From Calendula officinalis (lineage: Eukaryota > Streptophyta > Magnoliopsida > Asterales > Asteraceae): a DNA stretch of 64,000 nt. The stretch spans positions 64,782,861 through 64,846,860 of the forward strand of contig OY970828.1 of assembly GCA_963853835.1 (NCBI GenBank), written 5' to 3'. Made by a program: the position numbers and the translations under genes. The notes under the pieces were generated by a model, which saw nothing but the letters and a program-made list of their open reading frames with translations, did not search any database and was not told the DNA's origin. Positions 22,488 to 33,572 of the stretch are shown here, piece after piece. Positions within the stretch are counted from its first letter, which is position 1. Each line of letters begins with the position of its first letter.

Positions 22488-23577
22488 AAAAATGCATCTT
22501 GAATTGGATCCAGTTATTGTTTAATTAATTGATTGATTAATTGTTTAAATTCTAATGTAATTTGAAAGTGTGTGTATAATAATACCTTGATCAGTTTTTA
22601 TACTTGAAGCATGTTAATATGCATGAAGAAGATGACAAATCTTTGTTAAAAATCTATAACAGCAATTCCATTAGACTATCTAACAAATATGTCTCAAAAG
22701 TTGTTCATAATCAACACAAAAAACTTATGCTTGTTAAGATTTTCCATTTACTTACTAAACTTCTTTTTGTTAGATAAAGGTATCAAAGTTTTTTCCCCAA
22801 CCTAAACGAGGCTTTTTTTACCGAATTTAGAAAGTTTTTTTTGTTAAACTTAGGCCAAGAAAAAAGTTGGCAGTCTGGTTATAAAAAAACTTTAATATCG
22901 TCGGGAGGTAAAAGAGTCGATATTTGGTCAAATAGAAAGTTTTAACACCTCTGATTGTGAAGAAAAAAAGGTTTACAACCAAAAATGGAAAAAAAAGAAA
23001 AAGAAAGTTGGGCTTCTTTTTGTCTCATCCTCTAATTATGGATATAATATTCTTACCTATTTTAATAATAGAAAAACCAATGTTGTTTAATTAACCCTAT
23101 ATATACAATCCAAGTACAAGATTACCTTTTAGAAATCTGAAAGCAATTTCCCGAACCCAATTGTGCTAGTTGGGTTGGGACTTGGGAGTAATCGACTAAT
23201 TAGGACTTATGTTGATTTCGTGTTTTTTTAACCCGATTTGACTAACCCAAGTCCTTATCTTGCTTACTACTTTTATCGGGTTTCAGATTGACCCGATTAA
23301 AGTTTAAAAGTTTTTTAAAAAAATTTAAAATATATCTATCATTAAATCACGTTAATAACTATAAACCATTCAATAAAAATCAATTAAAAATTAATATATT
23401 AGCATATAGATTTCTATAAACTAGAATTTGTAACTTAGGTGTAACTGACAAACCCAAAACTGATTCCTTATCGGGTTGAGTTTCAGGTTAAGATCTTTTA
23501 CCTCAAAACTTACGGGCCCATAAGATCCTTAACCTAACCTACGGTAACCTTATGGACACCCTTAGACGCAACACCCC
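22488..23577. other. Intergenic, no gene recognised
   Basis: AT-rich. From about 23130 to 23570 it has repeated GGGTT/AACCC words in both orientations, like a degraded transposon. Confidence 0.5.
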
Positions 23578-23902
23578 TGATACGGATTCGTATTAGTGGA
23601 AGCTAAAACCCTAGCTTGAGGGTTGTGTTCGGCCAACCGAAATCACAAGAACACGAGTTCTTTGGGGTTTCAAAAGAAACGTTTTATTCAATTCCAATAA
23701 CTTACATCCAACCAAGGAAATACAATCCTATAAATAATAAGCCTAATACGAGATAAACTAGGAAAAGGAAAACAATAACTAAGCTAACAACTAAAAAGAT
23801 AAACTTGAGAATTGGTTGGATGTGGATAGACGTGTCCGACCTTCTTAGCCACGAGAATAAGGGTCGGGTTGGGATTCGTCTTGTGGGTTAGGATCCGTAT
23901 CA
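23578..23902 (-). repeat. 3' LTR of the integrase-only element
   Basis: 325 bases; near-identical to the copy at 24956-25286. On the minus strand a polypurine tract AGAGGGGGAGGA abuts it (23903-23914). Confidence 0.93.
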
Positions 23903-25014
23903 TCCTCCCCCTCTAAAAAATGACTCGACCCCGAGTCATCATCATTTTCAGGTTCATACGGCGCTAAATCGGCAACATTAAAAGTGGCGGAGACTTTATA
24001 ATGGCCAGGAAGATCTATTTTGTAAGCATTGTCATTAATCTTCTTTAACACGCGAAATGGTCCATCCGCCCTTGGTTGTAGTTTGCCGAACCGCCCTTGC
24101 GGAAAACGTTCTCGACGTAAATAAATCCAAACGAGATCCCCTTCATTAAAAACAGTTTTGCGGCGGTGTTTGTTTGCTCTCGACTGATATTGTAAATTGT
24201 GTTTTACTATTTGTTCCCGAACTTGTTCATGCAACTGTTTGATCTGCGTGGCTTGCTCTTCCCCATCGGCACTGAAATGTTGCGTGTCAACCGAGGGCGC
24301 TAAGTCGAGAGGGGTGAACGGGTTACGACCGTACACCACAAAGAAAGGGCTACGGCCCGTGGAATTGTGGTTGGAGCGATTGTATGCGAACTCAGCTTGT
24401 GGGAGAACCATATCCCACTTTTTTGGACTATCGCCAACCAAACTACGAAGCAAATTTCCCAAACTCCGATTTGTCACCTCAGTTTGTCCGTCAGTTTGTG
24501 GGTGATGGGAGCTACTAAATTGTAACTTAGCGCCCAATCGTTTCCACAACGTGCGCCAAAAATGGCTAACAAACTTAACATCTCTGTCGGAAGTGATCGT
24601 TTTTGGTACACCGTGTAACCGAACGATTTCAGCAAAGTAAAGTCTCGCAACTTGAGAGGCATCATACGTCTTAACGCAAGGAATAAAATGTGCCATTTTG
24701 GAGAACCGATCAACAACAACCATGATCGAATCCTTCTTGCGTTGAGTGACCGGGAGACCCAAAACAAAGTCAAGACTGACGTCTTCCCATGGACGTTCAG
24801 GAGCGGGCAATGGGGTATATAAGCCTTGGTTCGTGTGGTGTGTCTTCGCAACGTGACACACGCGGCACCGCTTCAAAAAAAAGGAAACATCATTAAAGTG
24901 ACCCATCGGTGTTTGGTCCAATTCTGAAAACAAAACCTGATGCTTTGATACCATTTGATACGGATTCGTATTAGTGGAAGCTAAAACCCTAGCTTGAGGG
25001 TTGTGTTCGGCCAA
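23845..25014 (-). CDS. Ty3/gypsy integrase remnant ORF
   Basis: An open frame of 389 residues that begins inside the 5' LTR and ends inside the 3' LTR; the true start is unclear. Residues about 38-60 keep only the CxxC half of the HHCC finger (KRCRVCHVAK), because an internal deletion removed the histidines and everything upstream. The catalytic core is complete: D in VSLDFVLGLP, D in ITSDRDVKF and E in GQTEV, with exactly 35 residues between the last two. The C-terminal part (LVWIYLRRERFP ... DGPFRVLKKI ... VADLAPYE) is the usual gypsy integrase tail; no chromodomain is visible. It may be translated, but finger loss should weaken it. Confidence 0.88.
   Translation of the reverse strand: MAEHNPQARVLASTNTNPYQMVSKHQVLFSELDQTPMGHFNDVSFFLKRCRVCHVAKTHHTNQGLYTPLPAPERPWEDVSLDFVLGLPVTQRKKDSIMVVVDRFSKMAHFIPCVKTYDASQVARLYFAEIVRLHGVPKTITSDRDVKFVSHFWRTLWKRLGAKLQFSSSHHPQTDGQTEVTNRSLGNLLRSLVGDSPKKWDMVLPQAEFAYNRSNHNSTGRSPFFVVYGRNPFTPLDLAPSVDTQHFSADGEEQATQIKQLHEQVREQIVKHNLQYQSRANKHRRKTVFNEGDLVWIYLRRERFPQGRFGKLQPRADGPFRVLKKINDNAYKIDLPGHYKVSATFNVADLAPYEPENDDDSGSSHFLEGEDDTDPNPQDESQPDPYSRG
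24943..24954 (-). other. Primer-binding site, tRNA-Met-like
   Basis: On the minus strand TGGTATCAAAGC follows the 5' LTR by 1-3 bases; one base differs from the usual initiator tRNA-Met complement. Confidence 0.75.
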
Positions 25015-25286
25015 CCGAAATCACAAGAACAAGAACACGAGTTCTTTGGGGTTTCAAAAGAAACGTTTTATTCAATTCCAATAACTTACATCCAACCAAG
25101 GAAATACAATCCTATAAATAATAAGCCTAATACGAGATAAACTAGGAAAAGGAAAACAATAACTAAGCTAACAACTAAAAAGATAAACTTGAGAATTGGT
25201 TGGATGTGGATAGACTTGTCCGACCTTCTTAGCCACGAGAATAAGGGTCGGGTTGGGATTCGTCTTGTGGGTTAGGATCCGTATCA
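24956..25286 (-). repeat. 5' LTR of the integrase-only element
   Basis: 331 bases; carries an extra AAGAAC unit compared with the other LTR. Confidence 0.93.
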
Positions 25287-26646
25287 ACCCCCAAAATGGA
25301 AACAGAGATATACATGAAACCAAACAAAACTAAGAAAAAATGAACAATCTCTCATGTATAACATACTGCACGAAGTATAACCAATTATTTACATAAAAAT
25401 CTAATTTCTTGTTTATATTCACTGCTAACTTTGTGCTTGTTATAAGCATTTTTCCAATATGAGCTTCTTGGTTAGATGATATAAGATCTATCATTGACGA
25501 ATATTTTACATTATTAACTGTATCAAACTGGTAATCCACAAGCACTTCATCATCATCATCATATCATCATCATCATCAATTATGTCGCTTAACACAGCCT
25601 CCTGTAATCGAACAATCATAAAGTTCTCCTTCAAACGTCGAATTTCTTCACCGAGCTGTAGAAATTGGAAAATAAATACAAGGAAAAGAATTTAAAAAAA
25701 ATATAAAATAATAGAGAAATTAAAAGAAAGTAGTTACTTTCTGCATCACTAAAGCATCCTTTGTAGAAGGTAACTTGTTACACAATCTTCGTGAGTTTTC
25801 TTGTTCGTCAAGTTCCTTACTTACACGTTGAGCAGCCGTTGACCAATGATCACCATCAAAATAGGGCAAACGGGCTGCTGTTATTTTAGCATTTTCTTGA
25901 TTCTTAGATACAAAAAACTAATTGTATATATTAGTGTGGTCAGGGGCTGAATTAGAAACTTCCATTAGCGCTACTACCCTTATGGTGATAACAAAAAAGC
26001 GGGGTTAAGGAGACAACGACCTCTATTGGGATCCCAGTGGCAACATCCCGAAACAAAAACAAAATTAACACAAAAAATTATATTACAGATCACCCTTTTT
26101 TAATTACATACACGAATAAATCTTCAAGAATATATTCCACAAACCTACAAAAAAATTACTAATTTTATAAACATATTACAAAATTTATAATACACACTTT
26201 ATGTTTTTTTATTTGGTTCAAATGTTAGGGTTGTCGTAAGGTGTAAACTATTAACTGATAGTTAGAGGTTTTTTAAGATTGATTTCGAATATTGAATAGG
26301 TTTTTAATCCATAAAAATTTGGGTTTATAAAATTATATTATATTGTATAAAATACCCCCTATGATTTATAACTAAAAAAATCAATTTAAAGTATTGAAAA
26401 AATAAAATAAAGGAAAATGATTTGAAATGTTTGGACTAAAGAATTTTGTTGTTGAAATATATAGGGTAAAAAAAAAAGTTAAAATATATGGGCTAAGAAA
26501 AAAGAAAACCTTATAATATATAGGCTTAGAAAGGAATAAAAGTTGATTTAAAAAAATAACCAACAAGATTCGAACTGCTAACCTCTTATTATAAGACACA
26601 TTCATTTACTGGCGCAGCTGGCTAACACTCCTTGCATGTAAATGAA

Positions 26647-26690
26647 CTAGTGGGTATTTACCCGCGCGATGTCGCGGGGGATTTTCATAG
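26647..26690 (-). mobile_element. Helitron 3' terminus (minus strand)
   Basis: Read minus: a GC-rich hairpin (CCCCCGCGACATCGCGCGGG), then TAAATACCCACTAG before a T. The element body extends to higher coordinates. A possible 5' end (A followed by TCCGAAAAGGCG on the minus strand) lies near 27527. It falls in an intron of the HAC-like gene. Confidence 0.65.
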
Positions 26691-28577
26691 GTTACCCAAA
26701 ATACTGTTTACTGATATTTATATAAAACCCAAGAAATTGTTTTATACTAAGAAAATAGAATTAGAGTTCCAAGATATTTTCGATAACATAAATCTCAAAT
26801 TAATATACTAATTTTATATTTGATATTATTTTATATTAAGAAAAACATAAATAAAGATATTTCCTATAAGAAAAAACCACCCCTAATGTCACGGAGGTTC
26901 ATATGCTCCGAATCTAGGCTAAACACAAAGCGCGTGATCAATATAGGATTAGCATGCTCGCAAAGCGAGTTAAACCCAGTTTATAAAAGAAAAAGAAAGG
27001 CATGTCAAAGTTAAAATATATGCTTAAAATGATTTATATATATAATATAATGATATGTTGTAAGCTTATATAACATTAAAATACATTTAGACTTTTTAAA
27101 AAAATGATAGTATTTAAAAGTGAAATGGTTTTTTGAATTTTTTTAAAAAAGACAGTTAAATTGAAATTTGGTTAAAAAGAGAAAATTTATGAAAGGAATA
27201 ATGAAATATCAAAAGACTTAAATCCCAGAGTCAACAAAAGTGGCAATAATAAAAGGAGAAAAAGTCAAAATTGATGATGCGAAGTTAAATGTGTATCAAG
27301 GACAAAAAGTAATTTTACCTAGTTATTAAATAGGATAAAAGAATAGGATGAAAAAACTCTAAAGTACAAAAAATAATTGTAAAAAAGTTAGTCTTAAAAG
27401 ACCAAAAGAGAAAGTATGCATAACTAATGGGTAAATAGGGAAAGAAAAGGTCTTAAGGGTAAAAAGGTAAATTAACATCTATGGCAAATGTTATATATAG
27501 AATATGTCTTATTTCGCCTTTTCGGATATATATATTAATGTCTTCAAAATACTATAATAATAAAAAAGTTTCGAAAATTTACCGTAACGAATTTTTTTCG
27601 AGTAGTAGCACGTGCCATCGTGTGCTCTATAGTAAATTCGCCCGTGAGTGTGGTCCACTGCAATAGCTTTCCTTAACTTTAACTTGTACCTGCATAAAAA
27701 AACGTTACCAGCATATAAAAAAATAAAAAAATACACATACCAGTGTCTTAACTTATTCTCTTTTGGTGTTTTTTGAGTTATAGGATGGCAATTAAAGATA
27801 TAATCAACCCCACGTGGAGGGCATCCCCACATATAACACGTGGTAAAACCCCGTTTCTTGCGATGTTCAAGGTATCTAATCTCGCATATTATTCAAGAAA
27901 TTTCTGTTAATTATGTAATATTCTCATATTGATAATATTTTATAAATAAGATTATAAAAAGAAAAAATACCAACATTTCATGGTACACAAAGGTACGAAG
28001 AGATTCACAGTTGCGGTTTTTTTTTTCTGGTTGAAAGTATTTAAGGGAAACGAGATATGAGATATAAACGCAACGTTTATTCGGGGCGTCACAGTCTGAT
28101 CCAAATTCTTGGACATACATTCCAAACATGCATAAATCCACACCTCCTGACTTGTGGAACAAAAGAATTAACTGAATGCCAATAAAAAAATGTTAGTTTA
28201 AACTATATTTGTAAAAAAAATAAAATAATTAAACGATTAATGGGATTGGTTAATCTTACTTTTGAACTGTGCTGAATTTTTTCCGGATAATTCTCTCCTT
28301 TAAATATCTCTCTAAATTTTTGTTTCACTTCCAACTCTTTGTCTACTAATACCACTACTCTAACAACAAGACCTTCATCTTCTACTAACTGTCACACAAT
28401 AAATAAAATTAAATATTAATAACAAATTAACGCTAATATGAAATATGTAAGAAATTGCTTTCTTACTCTTTCCATTTATATTCCTTGGGATTTTGCGGTT
28501 TCTTCTCTCTCTTGCTTCAAAGGCGTAAATAAGTGTTGTATGAATATATCAATAAATAGTATTTTGGATACTATATG

Positions 28578-28616
28578 AAAATCCTCGTGGCATCACGCGA
28601 GGTAGAGATCAACTAG
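28578..28616 (+). mobile_element. Helitron 3' terminus (plus strand)
   Basis: Hairpin CCTCGTGGCATCACGCGAGG followed by TAGAGATCAACTAG before a T, within an intron of the HAC-like gene. The 5' end was not found. Confidence 0.6.
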
Positions 28617-28929
28617 TTATGTATATAGTATATGTATATATACCTTAAGTTGGATGAAACTTGACAAATGTTGTTTGATTTGAGATGGAGTGAGCGATTC
28701 AACCACTGAGGCACTTTGTTTCTTGACAATCCCAGACCCGTTATTGTCAAAAGATTCCATGGCCTCAAATACTGACTCATAATCATCTTTCGGGTCAACT
28801 TGACCCGTTTCCTCCTCTTCATCACTAGTTTTCTCTTCAAAACAAAAATTGAGTAGATATTCCCGTTCAGGCCTGTTTGGTATCTCGTTGTATCCCATTT
28901 CATCTTTTGTAGTATATCGCAAATCTTTA

Positions 28930-29085
28930 GGCACAGATCCATGGTCTCTTCTGTAATTATATTGGTAACTTAGGGGCCTGACTCAATGGCATCTTCTGTA
29001 ATTATATTGTCAACTTGCGGGCCCGAAACCGTGTCATCATCTATAATTATGTAACTAACGTGTGGGCCTGAACCATTGTCTGCAC
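28930..29085. repeat. Three degenerate ~55-bp repeats
   Basis: The phrase GGGCCTGA...TCTTCTGTAATTATATTG...AACTT recurs three times (with diverged copies), upstream of the first HAC-like exon on the minus strand. The open minus frame through it reads repeated 'GPxVxxII' units. It may be part of the HAC-like N-terminal region; not resolved. Confidence 0.55.
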
Positions 29086-29259
29086 TGTGTTTTAAACGTG
29101 GCAGACCAACAGGTGGACATTGCTGACTTAGATGACTTGCTACTACATCCATAAGAGTAAGAAATTTTGGTGTGCAAACAATTTTGACTTGCATTGGGCA
29201 AAATATTTTGACATGCTGATTTTTTTTTTTAAAGTTGGGCAAAACAATTTGGTGCAAGT

Positions 29260-31160
29260 CGGATGTAAGATACGACTTGCATTAGTTATCACCCATATAT
29301 GATACATATTTTGATTAGAAAAACGAAAAAGTAACTAATCGGAAAAAAAATTGGATAGGCAGATGGCCACCCTTCCCACCCCTTGGTACCGCCCATGATG
29401 CCTTGGTGACATAATTTGTAAGCCATGATATCGTGATTTTGAGAACAACATGAAGAATAGTAGTAAACCCTAGTTTACAGATCGAAAAACGCAATAATGA
29501 AAGTATAGGATTTAGGGATTAGAAATCCGTTCGAACGTGGAGCAGTGATCTTCGTTTGTGCTCTGTTTAGATTTTATAGGTTTAGATTTATTTTGTGTGG
29601 TCCACAAGTTGAACCTATGTTTGACTTTCTTTGAATTCTTAACATGTTTGGTCGTTTTTTATTGCTTGAAATTTGCTTTCATTTTAAAATAAATAAATTG
29701 TTTTCTTTTTAGTGATGATGTTCGACCTTTTTTGCCGAATATTTGGTTAATGTTTTTTTTTGTTAATTAGTTTGATAAACTAACTTTGGTTAGTAATTTT
29801 TCTTAGTTTTGATTATAATGAAATATATACCTGTATAAAGAAGTTTTATTATTTGTATTTTTTTTTAGGATTACCTATTAAATAAACATTTCTTGATATT
29901 ACAAAGAAGTTAGTTTTTTAAAATAATAATAGCAGCTATAATATCTGCAGTTACCATGTTAAGACATGTATTAGAAACATATATATCAATGAATAATCAT
30001 CATGTGCATTTTAGGTATCACCCATTCATTAATGAAATTGTAAATTTTTAGTAAATATAATAATTTTTTAAAAACAATCTTAAAAGATGTCGTTAACAAA
30101 ACTGTAATTATTTACCTATTTTGGGTTTTGTTTTGCATCATGGAGATGAGATTATTGCAAACTCTTTTTTATTTCCTAGATTTTGTAGAGCAACATGCAA
30201 GTCAATAAGTTGATTTACTATTTTTTGTTTAGAATCACTTTCATACGTGATGTCAACTAACACTTTAATTTTTGTCAAATTAACGACATATTAGCTGACA
30301 CTCCACTTAACATTTAAATTACATACTCATGTCATCAATACCCATTATTTTTATTTTTTGGCCTTATCATTATAAAATACACACAAAAAAATACTCTTGC
30401 CCCCCATGAAAATCCCCTCTCTACTCGTCGCTTAACCGATAAAAAAAACCCCGACGACCCCAAACCTATAAAATCCATTTTATTGATATAAGTAATCTTT
30501 TGGGCTTCATATGAAAGTCCACACAACTTCGTGTGAGTTGCGTATAGACAAAGCCGGAAATTTATGACTAGTATAAAAAAAGATGATTTTAAAATCTTTA
30601 CATTTTAACTGCTTAACTGCTCAAGCCAATTGAAGTTTGATGATATATTTTCCAAGTTATGCACAAATATTGATATGGACAACATCTTCGATTAAACTTG
30701 TTGACATGGATTTTAACATATTGTTTTACATATTATGTCTCAAGCTTGACGAGGTAGCCTCCATTTACTTTTTTTTTTAATTTTTCTAAGTAAAATAATG
30801 ATTTTGTTAACTCGAATTCTATTGGAAGTTGGAAAATTCATAAGTTTTGTTGAGTAAGAACGCTTTTGAATAACTCCTACACTGCTATCTTGACTAATCT
30901 ACTTTCCCCAAGCTCTGTCACGCAAGAAAGAGACATCTTTAACTGAAATGAATATTTTTCAGTCTCTATATCTGTTTTTCAATATGTGGTTAGAGATTCT
31001 ATATATTTTTACATGTCACTGAGCTATCTCCCTTGTATGGCAATGATAAAGCATTTCTCCAAGGATATATTTGGCTTAGGATAATTTTGTACAATCCATA
31101 ACAGCGACAAGTTACAAAAACTTTAAGTAGCTTAAATATATATATGGACTATATTCTGAA
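29260..31160. other. Intergenic, no gene recognised
   Basis: AT-rich sequence. A weak Helitron-like end (CACACAACTTCGTGTG hairpin, then GACTAG before T at 30571) is present, but the spacing is long. No coding homology. Confidence 0.45.
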
Positions 31161-32503
31161 TCTCTATCTATAATAAAAGAAAGTGTGTCATATCAACTAA
31201 TCTACGTCACACCTGTCACATCATCTTTGTCACGTCATTAATCATCCACCAATGAAAGCATTCCACGTCACCCTTTTGAGATCAACTTAATCCATGTAGA
31301 AAACATTTCTTAAGATATTCCACATTTAAATAAGTATATTTATATTAATAATAAACTTTAAAACTTTAAAATTTAAAACTTTGAATAAGGACTTGATATA
31401 ATTTTCCGAATTTATATCTATAAAATTTAACTTTTACCTTCTAATAAAATATGTTATATTTCATTTGTAATTTAATTTTTTATATTATTATCTAATATTA
31501 TTTCATTCGTAATTTAAACAAACTGACCATTCACTAGTAAATTAAAATACAATTACTTAATACGATATGGTATATAAATTATATATCTTATATTTATACT
31601 ATTTGTTTTAAATAAATTTTAATAAATTATTCTATCTCTTTGTAGGTTTATATATGATGGATGCAAATATTTTAAATATCGAGGTCAGAAAACTTCGAGG
31701 GAGGCCAATCAAACAGAGTAGACTCGATATAAAATTTTATTTAATAAAAACGTAGAATGACATTAATGTATCATCTTTTGTAATCAAATCTTATATGTAA
31801 CACCTCAAAATCTGAACCATTTTTTTTTGTTTTTTGTTTTTTTTACAACAAATGCGGAAGCGTTTCAAAATCATATATATAACTTGTTACTCACAAGTTA
31901 TAAAAAAACATAAGATATATAGTTTTACAAAAGTTAACTTTCCAAAATCGTATTACTTAACATTACGGCTCGACATCAAAATCATTTCTTTAAGTCTTGG
32001 TCAATCATTCCTAATCTTAATCTCCAAAAGACTCATCCATCTACAACCTGTAAAAGATTCAACATAGTGGGGGATTAGCACGAAGCTAAGTGATTGAAAT
32101 TATAACATTTTATATTGTCTAAGTACAACAATCTCGATTCACAATCTTCACAGATTCACAACCTTTACAGATTCACAACCTTTACAGATTCACAATCTTT
32201 ACAGATTTTCACAAATAACGAGAGGACCGGTGGTTTTGCAGAACCTTACAACTGTTGTGGGCCTAACAACAGTTTACCGATAGCCCTTTACTCATTAGCA
32301 ATGGTAAAGCTTCCTTAAGACACAACGAATATGCCAAGGTACAATTACCGTTATCTAACAGTAAACGAAAGCCCAGCCCCCTACAGCCAGGCTGCCTCTA
32401 TACATTTCCATGTGCACATATCATTCAATTAACACATAGCCAGTTAATTATCATTATACTATTAATACTTGTCCAGAAATAAGGGAGTAGTACGAATGGA
32501 TCA

Positions 32504-32640
32504 GCACTAACTAAATCAGCACTAACTAAATCAGCACTCACTAAATCAGCACTAACTGATCAGCACTAACTGATCAACACTAACTGATCGGCACTCACGG
32601 GGGCAGAACTAACTGATCAGCACTAATGGGTCAGCACTAA
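32504..32640. repeat. TCAGCACTAACT short tandem repeats
   Basis: About nine copies of a 10-16-base unit centred on TCAGCACTAACT, within the split solo LTR. Confidence 0.85.
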
Positions 32641-32863
32641 CCACTTTCAATTGCAACCAAAACCATTGCAGTTTAAACAAATACAAAGGTTATAAATCCA
32701 CTCACCTTTGCCAAGTCTCTTTTCACTCAGTTGTCTAATATCACTGAGCCTCTTTTCCCTTTCCTGCAATCACGAGTAAGACCCGAATTAGTAATCGTTT
32801 GACCCGAAATGTGTAAAACTGCACAATCTTCTCCTATATATGGAGCCTAATTTTAATTTATAT

Positions 32864-33309
32864 TTGTCCACATGTTATTTTCCCATTCGCCCTTAATGAT
32901 GATGTGTAATTGATTGAAATTGCCACTTGTCCAATACCAAAATAACATGTAAATTTCATTTATCACATAACTTTTCATTGACTTCTCTTAATAACAACCC
33001 ACCCAATCACAAGGAGAATCCCAAATCATTTTTTTCGAAACAAACCATTCACCCAATAATATTAACACATTCCAAAAGTATTCGTTTTGTCCACATGTTA
33101 TTTTCCCATTCGCCCTTAATGATGATGTGTAATTGATTGAAATTGCCACTTGTCCAATACCAAAATAACATGTAAATTCCATTTATCACATAACTTTTCA
33201 TTGACTTCCCTTAATAACAACCCACCCAATCACAAGGAGAATCCCAAATCATTTTTTTCAAAACAAACCATTCACCCAATAATATTAACACATTCCAAAA
33301 GTATTCGTT
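32864..33309 (+). repeat. 223-bp tandem duplication
   Basis: Two almost identical units, starting at 32864 and 33087 with TTGTCCACATGTTATTTTCC, lie head to tail in the 5' part of the inner Helitron. They differ by only a few bases, so the duplication is recent. Confidence 0.95.
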
Positions 33310-33572
33310 CATAATTTTAGCCATCAGTAATCCCTCCCATTCATCTTTAATTTCTTGAAAAAAAAATTAATTTCTAAAAAGGATGGTTTTGTTAACTTTC
33401 ATATATAAACGTCATTATTAATGACAAACAAAAACTACAACTATATTGATCTTTTCTATTTGTTCATAGATATGGGTTTCATAAATATATGGGTTTTGCT
33501 AACAAGTGCCCTTAGGGTAATGGTTAAGGGTAAGAATGTACAAGTCTTGAAGCATAACTACCCCGTGACGGT

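Larger units (their letters stand above)
23578..25286 (-). mobile_element. Integrase-only LTR retrotransposon
   Basis: Direct LTRs 23578-23902 and 24956-25286 begin TGATACGGATTCG and end GGATCCGTATCA. The target duplication ACCCC is at 23573-23577 and 25287-25291. The LTRs differ by one 6-base indel and one base (AGACGTG vs AGACTTG), so the insertion is young. The internal part is only about 1.05 kb on the minus strand and encodes the integrase end of pol. Gag, protease, RT and RNase H are gone. Confidence 0.93.
25330..28940 (-). pseudogene. Partial HAC-like (p300/CBP-type) histone acetyltransferase
   Basis: Plant HAC proteins are nuclear histone acetyltransferases. On the minus strand several exons of the KAT11 catalytic domain follow in order: 28934-~28640 (ending SLTPSQIKQHLSSF), ~28395-28260 (VVRVVVLVDKELEVK), ~28170-27965 (VDLCMFGMYVQEFGSDC, RCVYISYL, LRTFVYHEML), 27880-27737 (RYLEHRKKRGFTTCYMWGCPP, YIFNCHP, QKTPKENKLRHWY), ~27689-27600 (LRKA region, frame doubtful), ~25905-25742 (AARLPYFDGDHWSTAAQ) and ~25657-25545 (LGEEIRRLKENFMIVRLQ). 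The 27965/27880 join is in frame. After the last exon the ZZ/TAZ domains are missing and an acidic aspartate run follows, then a piece like the late HAC region (YQFDTVNNVKYSSM). The N-terminal TAZ and PHD parts are not seen. Helitron ends sit in two introns. It is a truncated gene or gene fragment. Confidence 0.75.

Noticed and set aside
30533..30571. Helitron 3' end (hairpin CACACAACTTCGTGTG then GACTAG)
   Set aside because: The gap between hairpin and CTAG is about 35 bases, too long, and no matching 5' end was seen.
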